Both the position numbers and the translations under genes were made by a program. From Oceaniferula spumae (lineage in GTDB: Bacteria; Verrucomicrobiota; Verrucomicrobiia; Verrucomicrobiales; Akkermansiaceae), in NCBI RefSeq assembly GCF_042849255.1, contig NZ_AP026866.1, positions 3,162,001-3,226,000 on the forward strand: a stretch of DNA of 64,000 bases, given 5' to 3'. Shown here piece after piece: positions 14,979-24,463 of the stretch (its first letter is position 1; each line of letters begins with the position of its first letter). The notes below the pieces were generated by a model. That model was given only the letters and a program-made list of their open reading frames with translations. It was not told the origin of the DNA and made no database searches.

Positions 14979-17855
14979 CTACTTGGTAAATATATCTTCA
15001 GCGGTGACTTCTTTGATGGTGCCGAGTTTTTTTAGGGCTTCTAAGTCTACTCGGGTGCGGTCGCCTACGATGGAGATGCGTTTGGGGCGGGTTTTGACGG
15101 TTTGGCTGTAGAAGTCTAACATGTCCGCGAGTTTGGAGTTGGGGATTTGTTGGAAGGCCAGTTCGCTGGGGTTGAAGTCGATGCCACGGCGTTGCCAGAA
15201 CTGGATGGTGCCGGCACGGCTTCTGAAGCCACTGCGCTCGGCCCGAAGACGGTTGATAATGGCATCGCGTGACTCGGTGAAACGCACATCCGACTCTGGG
15301 AGTTTGTCGAAGAGCTGAAGGAATTTACCGATGGCTTTGTCCACTTTGTCTGCCTGGCAGGCCATGTTGCCGATGGCGAGATAGGAGTCCCCGGTCCAGC
15401 GTGGCGTCGTCAAGTAGCCCGCCGCCGAGTAAGCGAGACCGCGTGATTCTCGAATCTCCTGAATCACAACGCTGCTCATACCGCCGCCGAAATACTCGTT
15501 AAAGAGATTGAGGATGATGATGTCGGCAGGTTTGAGCCCCTCAAGTTCGGACTCGATCCAGATTTGCGCCTGAGCCATCTCTCTGTGATAGAACGTGATT
15601 TCGACAGGTTTGGTGGTCTTGTTGATGGGTCGGTTCGGCGCCGCTGGAGCTTGCCCCTTAACTTCCAGTGTGGGTGTGTTTTTCATCCACTGACTTTCGG
15701 AAAGTTTGCCGATGTATGAAACCTGGTGCGGGAGAGTAAGCAGGTCAGCGAGTACCTTTTTCAGCTGCTCGACGGTTAACTTGTCAAGGGCCTCACTGCT
15801 GGTGCGGGTGATGTATTTGGACTGCTTGCCATAGCGACTGTAACGGGCCATCGCGTGGAGAATGTTAGATGGTTCCTCCATCGCATCGGCGCGATCGACT
15901 TTGGTGTCAGCTACCAAGTTGGCAAGAGTTTCCGGACTGGACTGCATGTCATGCAGCCATTGCCAAAAGAGCTTCACTGCCGGTGCGTAGGAGCTTGATA
16001 AACCGGAGAGCGTGATCTGGGTGTGATCTTCAAAGACGGAGAAATCACTATTCACTCCCAGCTGATACCAGCGTTTTCCCAGCTCCACGGAGGATAAATC
16101 TGTGGTGCCGGAAAGTTCTAACAAATCGAAGGTGGTGAGCAGTAAGTCATCGTGCAAACTGCCCTTGGGAAATGTCCAGGTAATCGAGAAGAGGTTGTTG
16201 ACTGGATTTTCTGTGGTGTAGAGAATCACGCCGTTATCCAATTCTGTTTTCTGATAGTCTTTGCCATCACGAATGAAATAGGGACTCAGCGGCGGAACCA
16301 CACTTTCCAAGATCGACTTAGCAAAAGCACTCTCACTGGAAGAGTTCAGCGGCACGGCATCGATCTGCGGTTTCTCGATGTGATTGACTGCAGGTTTGCC
16401 TTTGACCAGGTGACCCACGATATAGTCTGCGCCAAAATATTGATTGGCTACGCGGATGACATCATCACGGGTAACTGCGGCGATGCGTGCATCGTGTTGT
16501 GAAGCAAACGACCATGGCTGGCGTGCAATGTAGGAATCTCTGATGATGGCCACACGGCTCTCATTGGACTCGTAGGCTTCTTCATTTTCGCTCTTCAGAT
16601 TCATGACAATGGCCGGTATCAACCAGTCCTCAAACTTGCCTTGCTTAATTAACTCGAGCTGTTTCAGCAGCAGAGATTCCACCTCGTTCAGCGTTTGACC
16701 ATCGCGAGGTGTGCCGTAGAGGTATTGTGCTCCGGCTTCGTTCAGAGGGCTCGGATAACTGCCGGCTGAGCGCACCAGCTGGGGCTGCACCAGATTCAGG
16801 TTGATCAGGCCAGCCACCGAGTTATCCAGAATCATGTCTAACATCAGAAGCGCCTCTGCATCCTTATGATTGTTAGGCGTGGTGCGCCATGCCATGATCA
16901 CGGACTCCTCACCCTCGTGGGTGATGCTGACACGTTTGATGCCTTTGATCGGATCGGGCACAACAGCGTCACGCTTGCTCACTGGCTTTGCCTGCCATTT
17001 TCCGAAATGCTGATCGATCACAGTAATCGCTTCATCCAGGGAAATGTCCCCGCTAAGGATGATCGCCATGTTTCCAGGCACATACTGTTTTTCAAAATAG
17101 TCTCTGATTCTAACAAGAGATGGGTTTTTCAGATGTTCGGCCAATCCCAACACCGTCTGGCTACCGTAGGGATGGCCAGGGAAGAGTTCTTTCTGAACGG
17201 CCTCGTAAAGCTGGTTGGAGCCGCTGTCCAGCGAGGTGTTCTTTTCTTCATACACCGTTTCGAGTTCGGTGTGGAACAGGCGGAAAACCGGATCGGCAAA
17301 TCGCTCTGACTCGATGCGGGCCCAACGCTCCAGTTGGTTCGCTGGCAGGTCGACTTTATACACGGTCTCTTCGTAAGAGGTATGAGCATTAACGTCTGTT
17401 CCGCCGATGAGTTTGTAAATCCGGTCAATGTCATTGGCCACGGCGAACTGGGCCGCTTCCTTGGAGATCTTGTTGATTTCCTGATAGATTGCCTTGCGTT
17501 TATCGGAGTCAGTTTCCTTGAAATGCTGCTCGTAGAGCTGGGTGATTTTATCGAGATAGGGTTTTTCCTTTTCGTAATCGAGGGTGCCCATTTTCCGAGT
17601 GCCCTTGAACATCAAGTGCTCCAGGTAGTGAGCCAGACCAGTACTGTCGGAAGGGTCAGTGGTGCTCCCGGCTCGTACTGCGATTTCGGCGTAGAAACGA
17701 GGGGCCTCGGCATTGCGCGAGAGGTACACGGTCAGCCCGTTATCAAGCTCATAGACCCGCACCTGCATCGCATCTGAGTCGTGCACCAGCTTGGGCGCGG
17801 CAAGCAGTGCGGGGAGAAACAGAAACGAGAAAAATAGAGCGGCAGCAATTTTCAT
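14979..17855 (-). CDS. M16 family zinc metallopeptidase (insulinase-like), 958 aa
   Basis: A secreted peptidase with two M16 units in one chain. The signal peptide (MKIAAALFFSFLFLPALLAA) is followed by the inverted zinc motif HxxEH (His76-Glu79-His80 in GLAHYLEHLMFKGT) and the third ligand Glu in ELETVYEEKN near residue 190. The R/Y-type motif of the C-terminal unit is seen as VIQEIRESRGLAYSAAGY. Between the zinc motif and the third ligand is a charged helical insert (KITQLYEQHFKETDSDKRK), as in pitrilysin-type enzymes. It probably degrades peptides in the periplasm. It lies 86 nt after the DUF481 gene. Its last 109 bp are duplicated at 13547-13655. Confidence 0.92.
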   Translation of the reverse strand: MKIAAALFFSFLFLPALLAAPKLVHDSDAMQVRVYELDNGLTVYLSRNAEAPRFYAEIAVRAGSTTDPSDSTGLAHYLEHLMFKGTRKMGTLDYEKEKPYLDKITQLYEQHFKETDSDKRKAIYQEINKISKEAAQFAVANDIDRIYKLIGGTDVNAHTSYEETVYKVDLPANQLERWARIESERFADPVFRLFHTELETVYEEKNTSLDSGSNQLYEAVQKELFPGHPYGSQTVLGLAEHLKNPSLVRIRDYFEKQYVPGNMAIILSGDISLDEAITVIDQHFGKWQAKPVSKRDAVVPDPIKGIKRVSITHEGEESVIMAWRTTPNNHKDAEALLMLDMILDNSVAGLINLNLVQPQLVRSAGSYPSPLNEAGAQYLYGTPRDGQTLNEVESLLLKQLELIKQGKFEDWLIPAIVMNLKSENEEAYESNESRVAIIRDSYIARQPWSFASQHDARIAAVTRDDVIRVANQYFGADYIVGHLVKGKPAVNHIEKPQIDAVPLNSSSESAFAKSILESVVPPLSPYFIRDGKDYQKTELDNGVILYTTENPVNNLFSITWTFPKGSLHDDLLLTTFDLLELSGTTDLSSVELGKRWYQLGVNSDFSVFEDHTQITLSGLSSSYAPAVKLFWQWLHDMQSSPETLANLVADTKVDRADAMEEPSNILHAMARYSRYGKQSKYITRTSSEALDKLTVEQLKKVLADLLTLPHQVSYIGKLSESQWMKNTPTLEVKGQAPAAPNRPINKTTKPVEITFYHREMAQAQIWIESELEGLKPADIIILNLFNEYFGGGMSSVVIQEIRESRGLAYSAAGYLTTPRWTGDSYLAIGNMACQADKVDKAIGKFLQLFDKLPESDVRFTESRDAIINRLRAERSGFRSRAGTIQFWQRRGIDFNPSELAFQQIPNSKLADMLDFYSQTVKTRPKRISIVGDRTRVDLEALKKLGTIKEVTAEDIFTK

Positions 17856-17940
17856 ACTCCACTACCTAGCAGCATATACCTGCTGGGGCTAGTGTGGAGT
17901 TGTGGACTGCGGCGGGAGCTACGGCGTTCGCGTAGCCAAT

Positions 17941-19359
17941 TTACAGCGCGAACTCAAAGCCTGCGACCAGTTTGAGGTCATTGGCTTTGCGTCCCTCAGC
18001 GGGCGTATTGTCGTAGGTATCGGTCAGCAGCACCTTGAGTTTGGTGGTGTCACTGATGGCGTGATCGAAGCCGAATTTCGAGCTGAGGATATAGTTCGAA
18101 GGATCAGAGGCCTCACCGCGCCAGCTGAGTTCGCTGTAGATGCGGGTGCGAGGATTGAAGTGCTTCTCTGCCTTGAGTGTGACGTAGGGAGCAAAGTAGG
18201 TGTCGGTGATGCCGCCTTGCTTTTCGGTGACGATCGATGGACCAACTTCGATGGAGACAAAGTTAGGTCCATCTTCACAGAGGAAACGGCCAACGTAAGG
18301 AGTCAGGGCGAGGCGGTAGTCGAGATCGGCAAGGGCGTCGTAGTCGGCATCAAAACGAAGACCGACGAAGTAAGGTTTTTTGAAAGTATACTGGTGATGC
18401 AGGTCGAGTTCGGCGGATTCGGAGCTGCGCAGGCCGTCGGTTTCACCGTAGTTGCCTGAGAGACCTAACTCGCTGGAAGTTAGATCGGTCTTCCGTTTGG
18501 CCAGAATACCTACTGCCAGTGAAGAGGCGTCAGTATTTCCAGAAGCAAAGGAGCCTCCGAGCAGGGCGGTAGTGACCCACGATCCCATCTCGGCCTTGCG
18601 CTTCTTGTGCACATCATCGAGAGATGGTGCGTCTTTACCACCGGGCGAGAATGAATAGCCCAAGCCGATGGTGATCAGCTGGTCGTCGGCTTTGGTGCCG
18701 TTGTTGGTTTGACCGTAATGGATAGATTTGGCGACAAGGCGCAGCGACCAAGGTCCTCCCAGTGCCGACTCGATCCCGGCCTCAGCGGTGAAGATCGAGT
18801 TGTTCAAGTCAGCCATTTCTCCAGTGACTTTCAGCGATTGGAAAAAGCGGGTGTTGTCAGTGATCTGCCAGTCGAAATATTGGGCTGCCTTGTAAGAGGC
18901 ATATTCATCGGTCATGCCATTGCGGTCCTCGAAGACAAACCCTGGGCCGGCTTCCACCCGTAGTTTATACTTGGGGGTGTCGATGATGTGGTAGCCCAGC
19001 AGTGCGTAGGTTCCGATCCGGTAATCGACATTCGCCATCGGATCGTAGAGAAAATCATTCGAGGCACCGGCATACCAGCGGGAGTTGGGAAAGCGGCGGG
19101 TGAACTTCAGTTCGTTGGCAATCTGCTCATTGGTGGTCAGGCCATCGTCCTCACCGTAGATGGCATCAAACTCATTCGAGTAGGTGAAAAGGCCGGATTT
19201 CTTCACGCTGTCGATCCCCAAGGTCGTGTGCAGTGTGTCCGAGTTCCCCGAAGTCAGGCTGAGGCCAAAGTTGCCATTGTGTTTCCAGTCAGTTTCCTCG
19301 GCATTGAGAAAACTGGGCAGGGTGAGAAAAAGCAGGGAAATCAGCTGAGTCGATCGCAT
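17941..19359 (-). CDS. Outer-membrane DUF481 (YdiY-like) protein with two tandem domains, 472 aa
   Basis: The start is the ATG at 19359, which begins a signal peptide (MRSTQLISLLFLTLPSFLNA); an ATG at 19410 gives an unlikely leader. The mature protein is two DUF481 units in tandem. Paired landmarks are GNFGLSLTSGNSDT with GGSFASGNTDASS, SNEFDAIYGEDDGLTTNEQ with LGLSGNYGETDGLRSSE, and two VEAGPGF/VEVGPSIV strands. Each unit ends in alternating aromatic strands typical of a salt-induced outer-membrane barrel. A single copy is the usual form; a link such as PGGKDAPSLDDVHKKRKAEM joins the two. The ligand is unknown. It is probably transcribed with the downstream M16 gene. Confidence 0.85.
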   Translation of the reverse strand: MRSTQLISLLFLTLPSFLNAEETDWKHNGNFGLSLTSGNSDTLHTTLGIDSVKKSGLFTYSNEFDAIYGEDDGLTTNEQIANELKFTRRFPNSRWYAGASNDFLYDPMANVDYRIGTYALLGYHIIDTPKYKLRVEAGPGFVFEDRNGMTDEYASYKAAQYFDWQITDNTRFFQSLKVTGEMADLNNSIFTAEAGIESALGGPWSLRLVAKSIHYGQTNNGTKADDQLITIGLGYSFSPGGKDAPSLDDVHKKRKAEMGSWVTTALLGGSFASGNTDASSLAVGILAKRKTDLTSSELGLSGNYGETDGLRSSESAELDLHHQYTFKKPYFVGLRFDADYDALADLDYRLALTPYVGRFLCEDGPNFVSIEVGPSIVTEKQGGITDTYFAPYVTLKAEKHFNPRTRIYSELSWRGEASDPSNYILSSKFGFDHAISDTTKLKVLLTDTYDNTPAEGRKANDLKLVAGFEFAL

Positions 19360-19499
19360 GCGGGCGTGGTGCAGGCGATGGTGGTTTTTTTCAAGTGCAA
19401 ACGCATACAAAAGCCACCTGGCCGAGATAAGGCTAAGTCGGTAGTCGACAACAATGAGGCGCGCTAATCATGGTGAACTAGATACCGTGACCAAGACAA

Positions 19500-19543
19500 A
19501 AGAAAAGAAAGAAAAGAGCGGCAGGTTTGCACCCACCGCTCTT
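19500..19543 (-). terminator. Rho-independent terminator after the sigma factor gene
   Basis: On the minus strand the stem AAGAGCGG/CCGCTCTT, with an inner GGT/ACC, is followed by TTTTCTTTCTTTTC. It lies 70 nt after the sigma factor stop. Confidence 0.88.
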
Positions 19544-19613
19544 CACACCTACGATCCCAATCTTCGATGTCTAGGCCCGAAAGCTAGGACATCTTGGATT
19601 GTGTTTTTTTATT

Positions 19614-20480
19614 TTATGAGGCCTCAACCGTTGCTCCTATGAGGGGCTCGGGCATAGGCTCCTCCTTCCTATGCAGTGCTTTACGCATTTTTTCAAGCGC
19701 AATGTTCTGCAATTGGCGGATTCTTTCTCGGGTCACGCCGAATTCGACGCCGACCTCTTCGAGAGTCATTGGTTTCTTGCCATCGAGTCCGAAACGGGCG
19801 TCGATGATCCTGTGCTCTCGATCGTCCAACACGTCCAGCAGCTCATCGAGCTCGCCGTGCATGTCTTTGTTATCGAGTGCGGCAAATGGATCTACGGCGT
19901 GTTCGTCGCCGATGATATCACTGAACTCGGAGCTGTCGTCCTCGTGAACAGGAGCGTTCAATGAGGTAGGGCGCTTGGAGGCGCGCTTGAGCAGCGCCAG
20001 CTTTCTGCGTGGAATTCCCAGTTCTTCAGCAAGTTCGGCTTCAGTCGGTTCGCGACCGATTGCCTCGGCGAGTATCGTGGAAATCCGGCGCATACGCGCG
20101 ATTTTGTCGACCATGTGGACCGGGAGTCTGATCGTCTTGCTCTGGTTGGCCAGAGCGCGTTTGATCGACTGCTTGATCCACCACGATCCGTAAGTGGAGA
20201 GTTTACCACCCTTGTTCGGATCGAAGCGTTCTACTGCTTTCATCAGGCCGATGTTACCCTCGGAAATGAGGTCGGCGAGAGGCAGGCCGTAGCCGCTGTA
20301 GTCCTGGGCGATTTTCACCACCAGACGGAGGTTGGCTCGGATCATATGAGCGCGTGCTTTTTTGTCACCCTTCTTGATGCGGGCTGCGAGCTCCACTTCC
20401 TCCTCAGGAGTAAGTAGCTCGGTTTTAGAGATCTCCCGCAAATAAAGTCGCAGGCTAGTATCTGATTCAAATTTAGACAT
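19614..20480 (-). CDS. Sigma-70 family RNA polymerase sigma factor (RpoS/SigA-like, no region 1.1), 288 aa
   Basis: Region 1.2 is SLRLYLREISKTELLTPEEE, region 2 is RLVVKIAQDYSGYG through DLISEGNIGLMKAVERFDP and YGSWWIKQSIKRAL (2.4), region 3 includes PTEAELAEELGIPRRKL, and region 4.2 is MTLEEVGVEFGVTRERIRQ. The large non-conserved part and region 1.1 of a primary RpoD are absent. The size fits a group 2 sigma factor of the kind that drives stress or stationary-phase promoters, or the short RpoD-like factors used by some Verrucomicrobia. The leader carries two hairpins (20521-20552), so post-initiation control is possible. The gene is monocistronic between a long leader region and its terminator. 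Confidence 0.92.
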   Translation of the reverse strand: MSKFESDTSLRLYLREISKTELLTPEEEVELAARIKKGDKKARAHMIRANLRLVVKIAQDYSGYGLPLADLISEGNIGLMKAVERFDPNKGGKLSTYGSWWIKQSIKRALANQSKTIRLPVHMVDKIARMRRISTILAEAIGREPTEAELAEELGIPRRKLALLKRASKRPTSLNAPVHEDDSSEFSDIIGDEHAVDPFAALDNKDMHGELDELLDVLDDREHRIIDARFGLDGKKPMTLEEVGVEFGVTRERIRQLQNIALEKMRKALHRKEEPMPEPLIGATVEAS

Positions 20481-21081
20481 GGTATTGTTGGGTTGAGTTT
20501 TCTTAGTTATGGTTATGCTATCGGCTTTGTGCCGAACCCTCTTGAGCGAGGGAGTTTGATGTGTTTTGTATCGTTTGCTTCTTATGTTGTGGCCATTGTT
20601 TCTGTGGCTGGACCGCTGGGGTATGGAGATCTATGCGGTCGGGTTATTCATGTTCGCAGCTATTTTCGCTAAGTTGTCACTATGGAATAGCTCTCATATA
20701 GTTATACGTCACTGGGCAGGAAATTGTTCTATTTTTATCCAATAATTTGTGTTCACTATGTAAATATGCATTCACCTAAGGTATGACTGTTTTATGCAGG
20801 ATTTATTCCATCTATTTTAGAATTGTTCTAAACGTCTTAAAATAAGCAAGTTGATGGTTAGAGGGGTGGGTCTGATCACTGAGTGCATGGGGCAAAGTGC
20901 ATGTTTTATGGCTTCATCAGTGTGCATTATGCACCACAATGGCATGCAAACGATTACAATAGGCATGCCAGTTTGGAATCTGCCGTTTGAAACGGGCACC
21001 ATCGATGTCGGGCTTTAACTTATTCGCCTGAACAGAGCTTTATCCCTTTACCCTACCAGACCGAAACCAGTAGCATGAGGA
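20481..21081. other. 601-nt divergent intergenic region between the sigma factor gene and comM
   Basis: No convincing gene. It contains the sigma-factor leader hairpins, a perfect TTTAGAA-TTG-TTCTAAA inverted repeat at 20816-20832, the palindrome GTGCATTATGCAC near 20930, and two GGCATGC boxes about 20 nt apart near 20940-20970. These look like regulator-binding sites, but the regulator cannot be named. The region is long for this otherwise compact sequence. Confidence 0.5.
20521..20552 (-). promoter_or_regulatory. Two adjacent leader hairpins upstream of the sigma factor gene
   Basis: On the minus strand, CCCTC-GCTCAA-GAGGG is followed directly by TCGGC-ACAAA-GCCGA, ending 40 nt before the start codon. 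Neither is followed by a T run, so a leader regulatory structure is likelier than a terminator. Confidence 0.4.
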
Positions 21082-22620
21082 ATGATTGTGCGTTTGTATT
21101 CGTCTGCGTTGCTCGGCGTGGAAGGTATTGAGGTGGAGGTCGAGGTCAGTGCGTTCAATGCGGAAAAACCTGCCATCAATGTCGTCGGCCTGCCTGATGC
21201 CGCGGTGCGTGAGAGTTCACAGCGAGTGACATCCGCCCTGAGTAATTCCGCTCTCAGCTGGGCCAAGGGAGTGAAGACGGTGAACTTGGCTCCGGCAGAT
21301 TTGAAAAAGGAAGGTCCTCGCTTTGATCTACCAATCGCACTGGCACTCGCCGAAACAGCAGGGGAAGATCGTGTCGAGCAGCCAGAACGATACTGCATCG
21401 CCGGAGAGTTGGCTCTGGACGGAATGGTTCGACCGATCCGAGGAGTACTACCCATGGCGCTCGATGCCAAACGCCGTGGCAGGACCCGCTTGATCGTTCC
21501 AGCGGCAAATGCCGCCGAGGCAGCCGTAGTCGAAGGTCTCGAGGTCTACGGAGTCGATAACCTGCGCGAAGCCTGGGACTTCATTACCGGACAACGCATC
21601 ATTCAGCCTTTTGATCTCGATCGAAAAGCCCTCTTCGATACCCGGCGCAAATACCAAATAGGTCTCGAGGATGTCAAAGGTCAGCATCAGGTGAAGCGTG
21701 CTCTGGAGGTCGCTGCCGCGGGCGGCCATAATCTACTGATGGTCGGCCCACCAGGCACGGGGAAATCGATGATCGCCAAACGCCTGCCAACGATTTTACC
21801 GGACCTCACCGAATCTGAGGCGATTGATGCGACCAAAATCCATTCGATCGCTGGGTTGTTAGGAAAAGAGAATGCCTTGCTGGTGACGCGACCATTCAGA
21901 GCGCCTCACCACACCATATCGGACGTAGGTCTGTTAGGCGGAGGGGCGAATCCTGGACCCGGCGAGGTCTCACTGGCTCACAATGGCGTGTTGTTTCTTG
22001 ATGAGCTTCCTGAATTTCGAAGACAGACATTGGAGGTGCTGCGCCAGCCGTTGGAAGATGGACACGTCACCATTTCTCGCGCCGCCGGAACCCTGACCTT
22101 CCCTAGCGACTTTATGTTGGTAGCCGCGATGAACCCATGCCCGTGTGGCTACTACGGTGATGTCAAACGTGAGTGCCGCTGCTCGCCGCCACAAATCGAA
22201 AAATATAGGCAGCGGATTTCCGGCCCCTTGTTAGACCGGATCGATTTGCATGTCGAAGTGCCGCTGGTGGAATACCGGGATCTTGCATCCGATGAGTCTG
22301 GTGAGACATCAGGTGCTGTTAGGGAGAGGGTGGAGGCTGCCAGAACCCGTCAGCTCAACCGATTTGGTGGCAAACATGACATCACCTGCAATGCCGCCAT
22401 GCCCAGCAAGGTGATGCGTGAGCACTGCCGCATCGACGCCACCGGATCAGGATACTTGGAACACGCCATGAACGAGCTCAATTTCTCCGCCCGAGCCCAT
22501 GATCGGATTTTAAAAGTAGCCAGAACCTTAGCCGATCTCGCGGATGCTGAAGAGATCGCCGCCGAACATATTCTGGAAGCCATCCAATATCGCTCGCTCG
22601 ACCGGAAGCTGATGATGTGA
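21082..22620 (+). CDS. comM: ComM/YifB-family Mg-chelatase-like AAA+ ATPase
   Basis: A 512-aa protein. The N-terminal ChlI-like domain has the family opening YSSALLGVEG and the NVVGLPDAAVRES motif. The AAA+ core follows with Walker A GPPGTGKS (about 222-229) and Walker B LFLDELPEF, then the Cys-rich motif MNPCPCGYYGD...CRCSP and the C-terminal domain RAHDRILKVARTLADL. ComM is a hexameric helicase that extends branch migration during natural transformation and is widely conserved. It reads away from the sigma factor gene and converges on the sulfatase gene with a 22-nt gap. Confidence 0.93.
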   Translation: MIVRLYSSALLGVEGIEVEVEVSAFNAEKPAINVVGLPDAAVRESSQRVTSALSNSALSWAKGVKTVNLAPADLKKEGPRFDLPIALALAETAGEDRVEQPERYCIAGELALDGMVRPIRGVLPMALDAKRRGRTRLIVPAANAAEAAVVEGLEVYGVDNLREAWDFITGQRIIQPFDLDRKALFDTRRKYQIGLEDVKGQHQVKRALEVAAAGGHNLLMVGPPGTGKSMIAKRLPTILPDLTESEAIDATKIHSIAGLLGKENALLVTRPFRAPHHTISDVGLLGGGANPGPGEVSLAHNGVLFLDELPEFRRQTLEVLRQPLEDGHVTISRAAGTLTFPSDFMLVAAMNPCPCGYYGDVKRECRCSPPQIEKYRQRISGPLLDRIDLHVEVPLVEYRDLASDESGETSGAVRERVEAARTRQLNRFGGKHDITCNAAMPSKVMREHCRIDATGSGYLEHAMNELNFSARAHDRILKVARTLADLADAEEIAAEHILEAIQYRSLDRKLMM

Positions 22621-22642
22621 GTTTATCCCCGACAACGGAGGT

Positions 22643-24463
22643 CTATGGTGCCGCGGTATCTTCCAGACGGAAGAAACGCTTGGCATCAAGATGGTTGCTG
22701 AGGCGGAAACGAAACTGCATTTTCCCGCCGCCGAGGTCTTGCACGTCAAGATACTGGAGCGGTGTGTAGTTCCACAGTTCTAAGTCGGTGGATGTGGATG
22801 GAACCCATGAGATATCATCGCGGTCGATAGCCATGGAGTATTGATAGACAGGTTCGTTAGAACCAAAGCCAAAGCCGGAGAGGTCTTCGAAATCAAGGGC
22901 GGTGGTTGGGCGCGACTGGGCATCGAGAGCGTCGCTGCCCGCTCCATATTCTTCGCGGTTACTGAACCCATCGCCATCGCTGTCGGCGTCCGGATCGGAG
23001 AGCTGGGGATTTCCGTCAGCCCATTCGGTGTAGATGATGCCAGGACGGGTGCCTTGGGTGTTGAGGTCGGGGCTGTGAGCCGCGACGACGGACTGGTTTG
23101 CGCCTGCGACGTTTGCAACTTCGTATCGGTAGGTGGAGAGGTCGTAGAGATCGTGGTTTCCGCCGGATTGAATCAGGCGCCAGTCGGAGGTGCGGATGGT
23201 GGTCTGGCTGCCCCAGCGGGAGTAGGCATGATTTTTTCCGGGAGCGTAGGGGTTGCGGATCATGGGGACCAGTGAGGCTCCATCGGCGGATGACGGAGGC
23301 GTGAGGCCGCAGAGGTCGGCGATGGTCGGGTAGATGTCGATGGTTTCGACGACGCCTTTGGCGTGGATGTTGGCGAAGGCGGGGCTGCGCATGCTGGCGG
23401 GAGGACGGATGATGAGGGGGGCTTCGAGCGAGCGTTCTATCACCTTGTGTTTACCGATCAGTCCGTGGTCGTCGAGGCACCATCCGTGGTCACCCCAGAT
23501 GACGACGATGGTGTTGTCGGCGAGGCCGAGGGTATCGAGTTCGGCGAGGATTTTACCGACTTGGGCATCGATGTAGGAGACGCAGGCGAAATAGGCGTGG
23601 CGGAGCTGGGCACGGTTGCTGCTGTTGGTGTAGCCGCCGACCTCGCCAGAGTTTGTGAAGATGCCCGAGGTCGCGCCGGTGGGGGGGCTTGCAGGGCTGG
23701 GATCTGGCAGGGTGTTAGGATCGTAGAGATCGAAGTAGGCCTTGGGCGCGTTGAAGGGGAGGTGGGGTTTGTGGAAGCCGACGGCGAGGCAGAAACGGGT
23801 GCCGTCGTCTGAAAATTCGCGGAGTTTTTCGATGGCGGCATTTGCCATCTGGCCATCCGGATAGGCATCGTCGGGCAGACTCTGACCAAACTCATCGGTA
23901 CCGCTTTCCCAGGCGGATGTCGAGCCAGCCACGCGGCCTGTGCCATCAGCGTAAGCGAAGAGCGGGTAGCGCTGAGCGCCCCATTTGTCGTGATCGTAGA
24001 GAATTTCATCCCAGGAGAACTGCATGTCCGGGCGGGTGGCGTATTGGCGATTGATATCGTATGTCGATGGATAATTCCAACGGTAGCCATCGGGTTCATG
24101 GGTGTTTTTTCCAAGTGATACCGTGTGCCAGCCGTTGCGACGGAGGAGGTCTACCCAGCTTTCTGGTTCAGCGGGCAGGCTGGTGGGCATGAGGTTGAAT
24201 GCATTGTTGTTGTCGCTGCTGGCGGTAGGGCGTTTACCACTCATCAGGGCGTAGCGGGAGGCTCCGCAAGTGGGCACGGCGACGTAGTGGTTGCGAAACA
24301 CGCGGCCTTGGCTGGCGAGGGAGTCGATGTTCGGGGTGACCATGTGGGTCTCGCCGTAGCAGCCAAGTTCCGGCCGCAGGTCATCGACGGCGATGAAGAG
24401 CACGTTAGGCTGCTGCGCAACGGCGGTGATGGCGGTGGCGAGGAGGATTAAAAAGGGTTTCAT
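22643..24463 (-). CDS. Secreted arylsulfatase-family enzyme, 606 aa
   Basis: The signal peptide (MKPFLILLATAITAVAQ) precedes a sulfatase domain. Metal-site Asp pair is in FIAVDDLRPE (27-28), and the modification motif C-x-A-x-R (CGASR, Cys66) is the type converted to formylglycine. Others are GKNTHEPDGY, GFHKPHLPFNAP and IWGDHGWCLDDHG. The order resembles the iduronate-2-sulfatase group. Near residue 505 lies DPDADSDGDGFSNREEYG, a calcium-binding thrombospondin-3/EF-hand-like repeat often seen before anchoring domains in Planctomycetes and Verrucomicrobia, then a beta-rich tail. It probably removes sulfate from algal polysaccharide outside the cytoplasm. The start overlaps the esterase stop by four bases (ATGA), so the pair is translationally coupled. 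Confidence 0.9.
   Translation of the reverse strand: MKPFLILLATAITAVAQQPNVLFIAVDDLRPELGCYGETHMVTPNIDSLASQGRVFRNHYVAVPTCGASRYALMSGKRPTASSDNNNAFNLMPTSLPAEPESWVDLLRRNGWHTVSLGKNTHEPDGYRWNYPSTYDINRQYATRPDMQFSWDEILYDHDKWGAQRYPLFAYADGTGRVAGSTSAWESGTDEFGQSLPDDAYPDGQMANAAIEKLREFSDDGTRFCLAVGFHKPHLPFNAPKAYFDLYDPNTLPDPSPASPPTGATSGIFTNSGEVGGYTNSSNRAQLRHAYFACVSYIDAQVGKILAELDTLGLADNTIVVIWGDHGWCLDDHGLIGKHKVIERSLEAPLIIRPPASMRSPAFANIHAKGVVETIDIYPTIADLCGLTPPSSADGASLVPMIRNPYAPGKNHAYSRWGSQTTIRTSDWRLIQSGGNHDLYDLSTYRYEVANVAGANQSVVAAHSPDLNTQGTRPGIIYTEWADGNPQLSDPDADSDGDGFSNREEYGAGSDALDAQSRPTTALDFEDLSGFGFGSNEPVYQYSMAIDRDDISWVPSTSTDLELWNYTPLQYLDVQDLGGGKMQFRFRLSNHLDAKRFFRLEDTAAP

Noticed and set aside
20817..21002. 61-aa minus-strand frame between the sigma factor gene and comM
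   Set aside because: No ribosome-binding site, odd composition, and it overlaps palindromic elements that look regulatory.
23363..23812. Long Val/Gly-rich plus-strand frame opposite the sulfatase
   Set aside because: Low-complexity shadow of a high-GC coding region with no recognisable feature.
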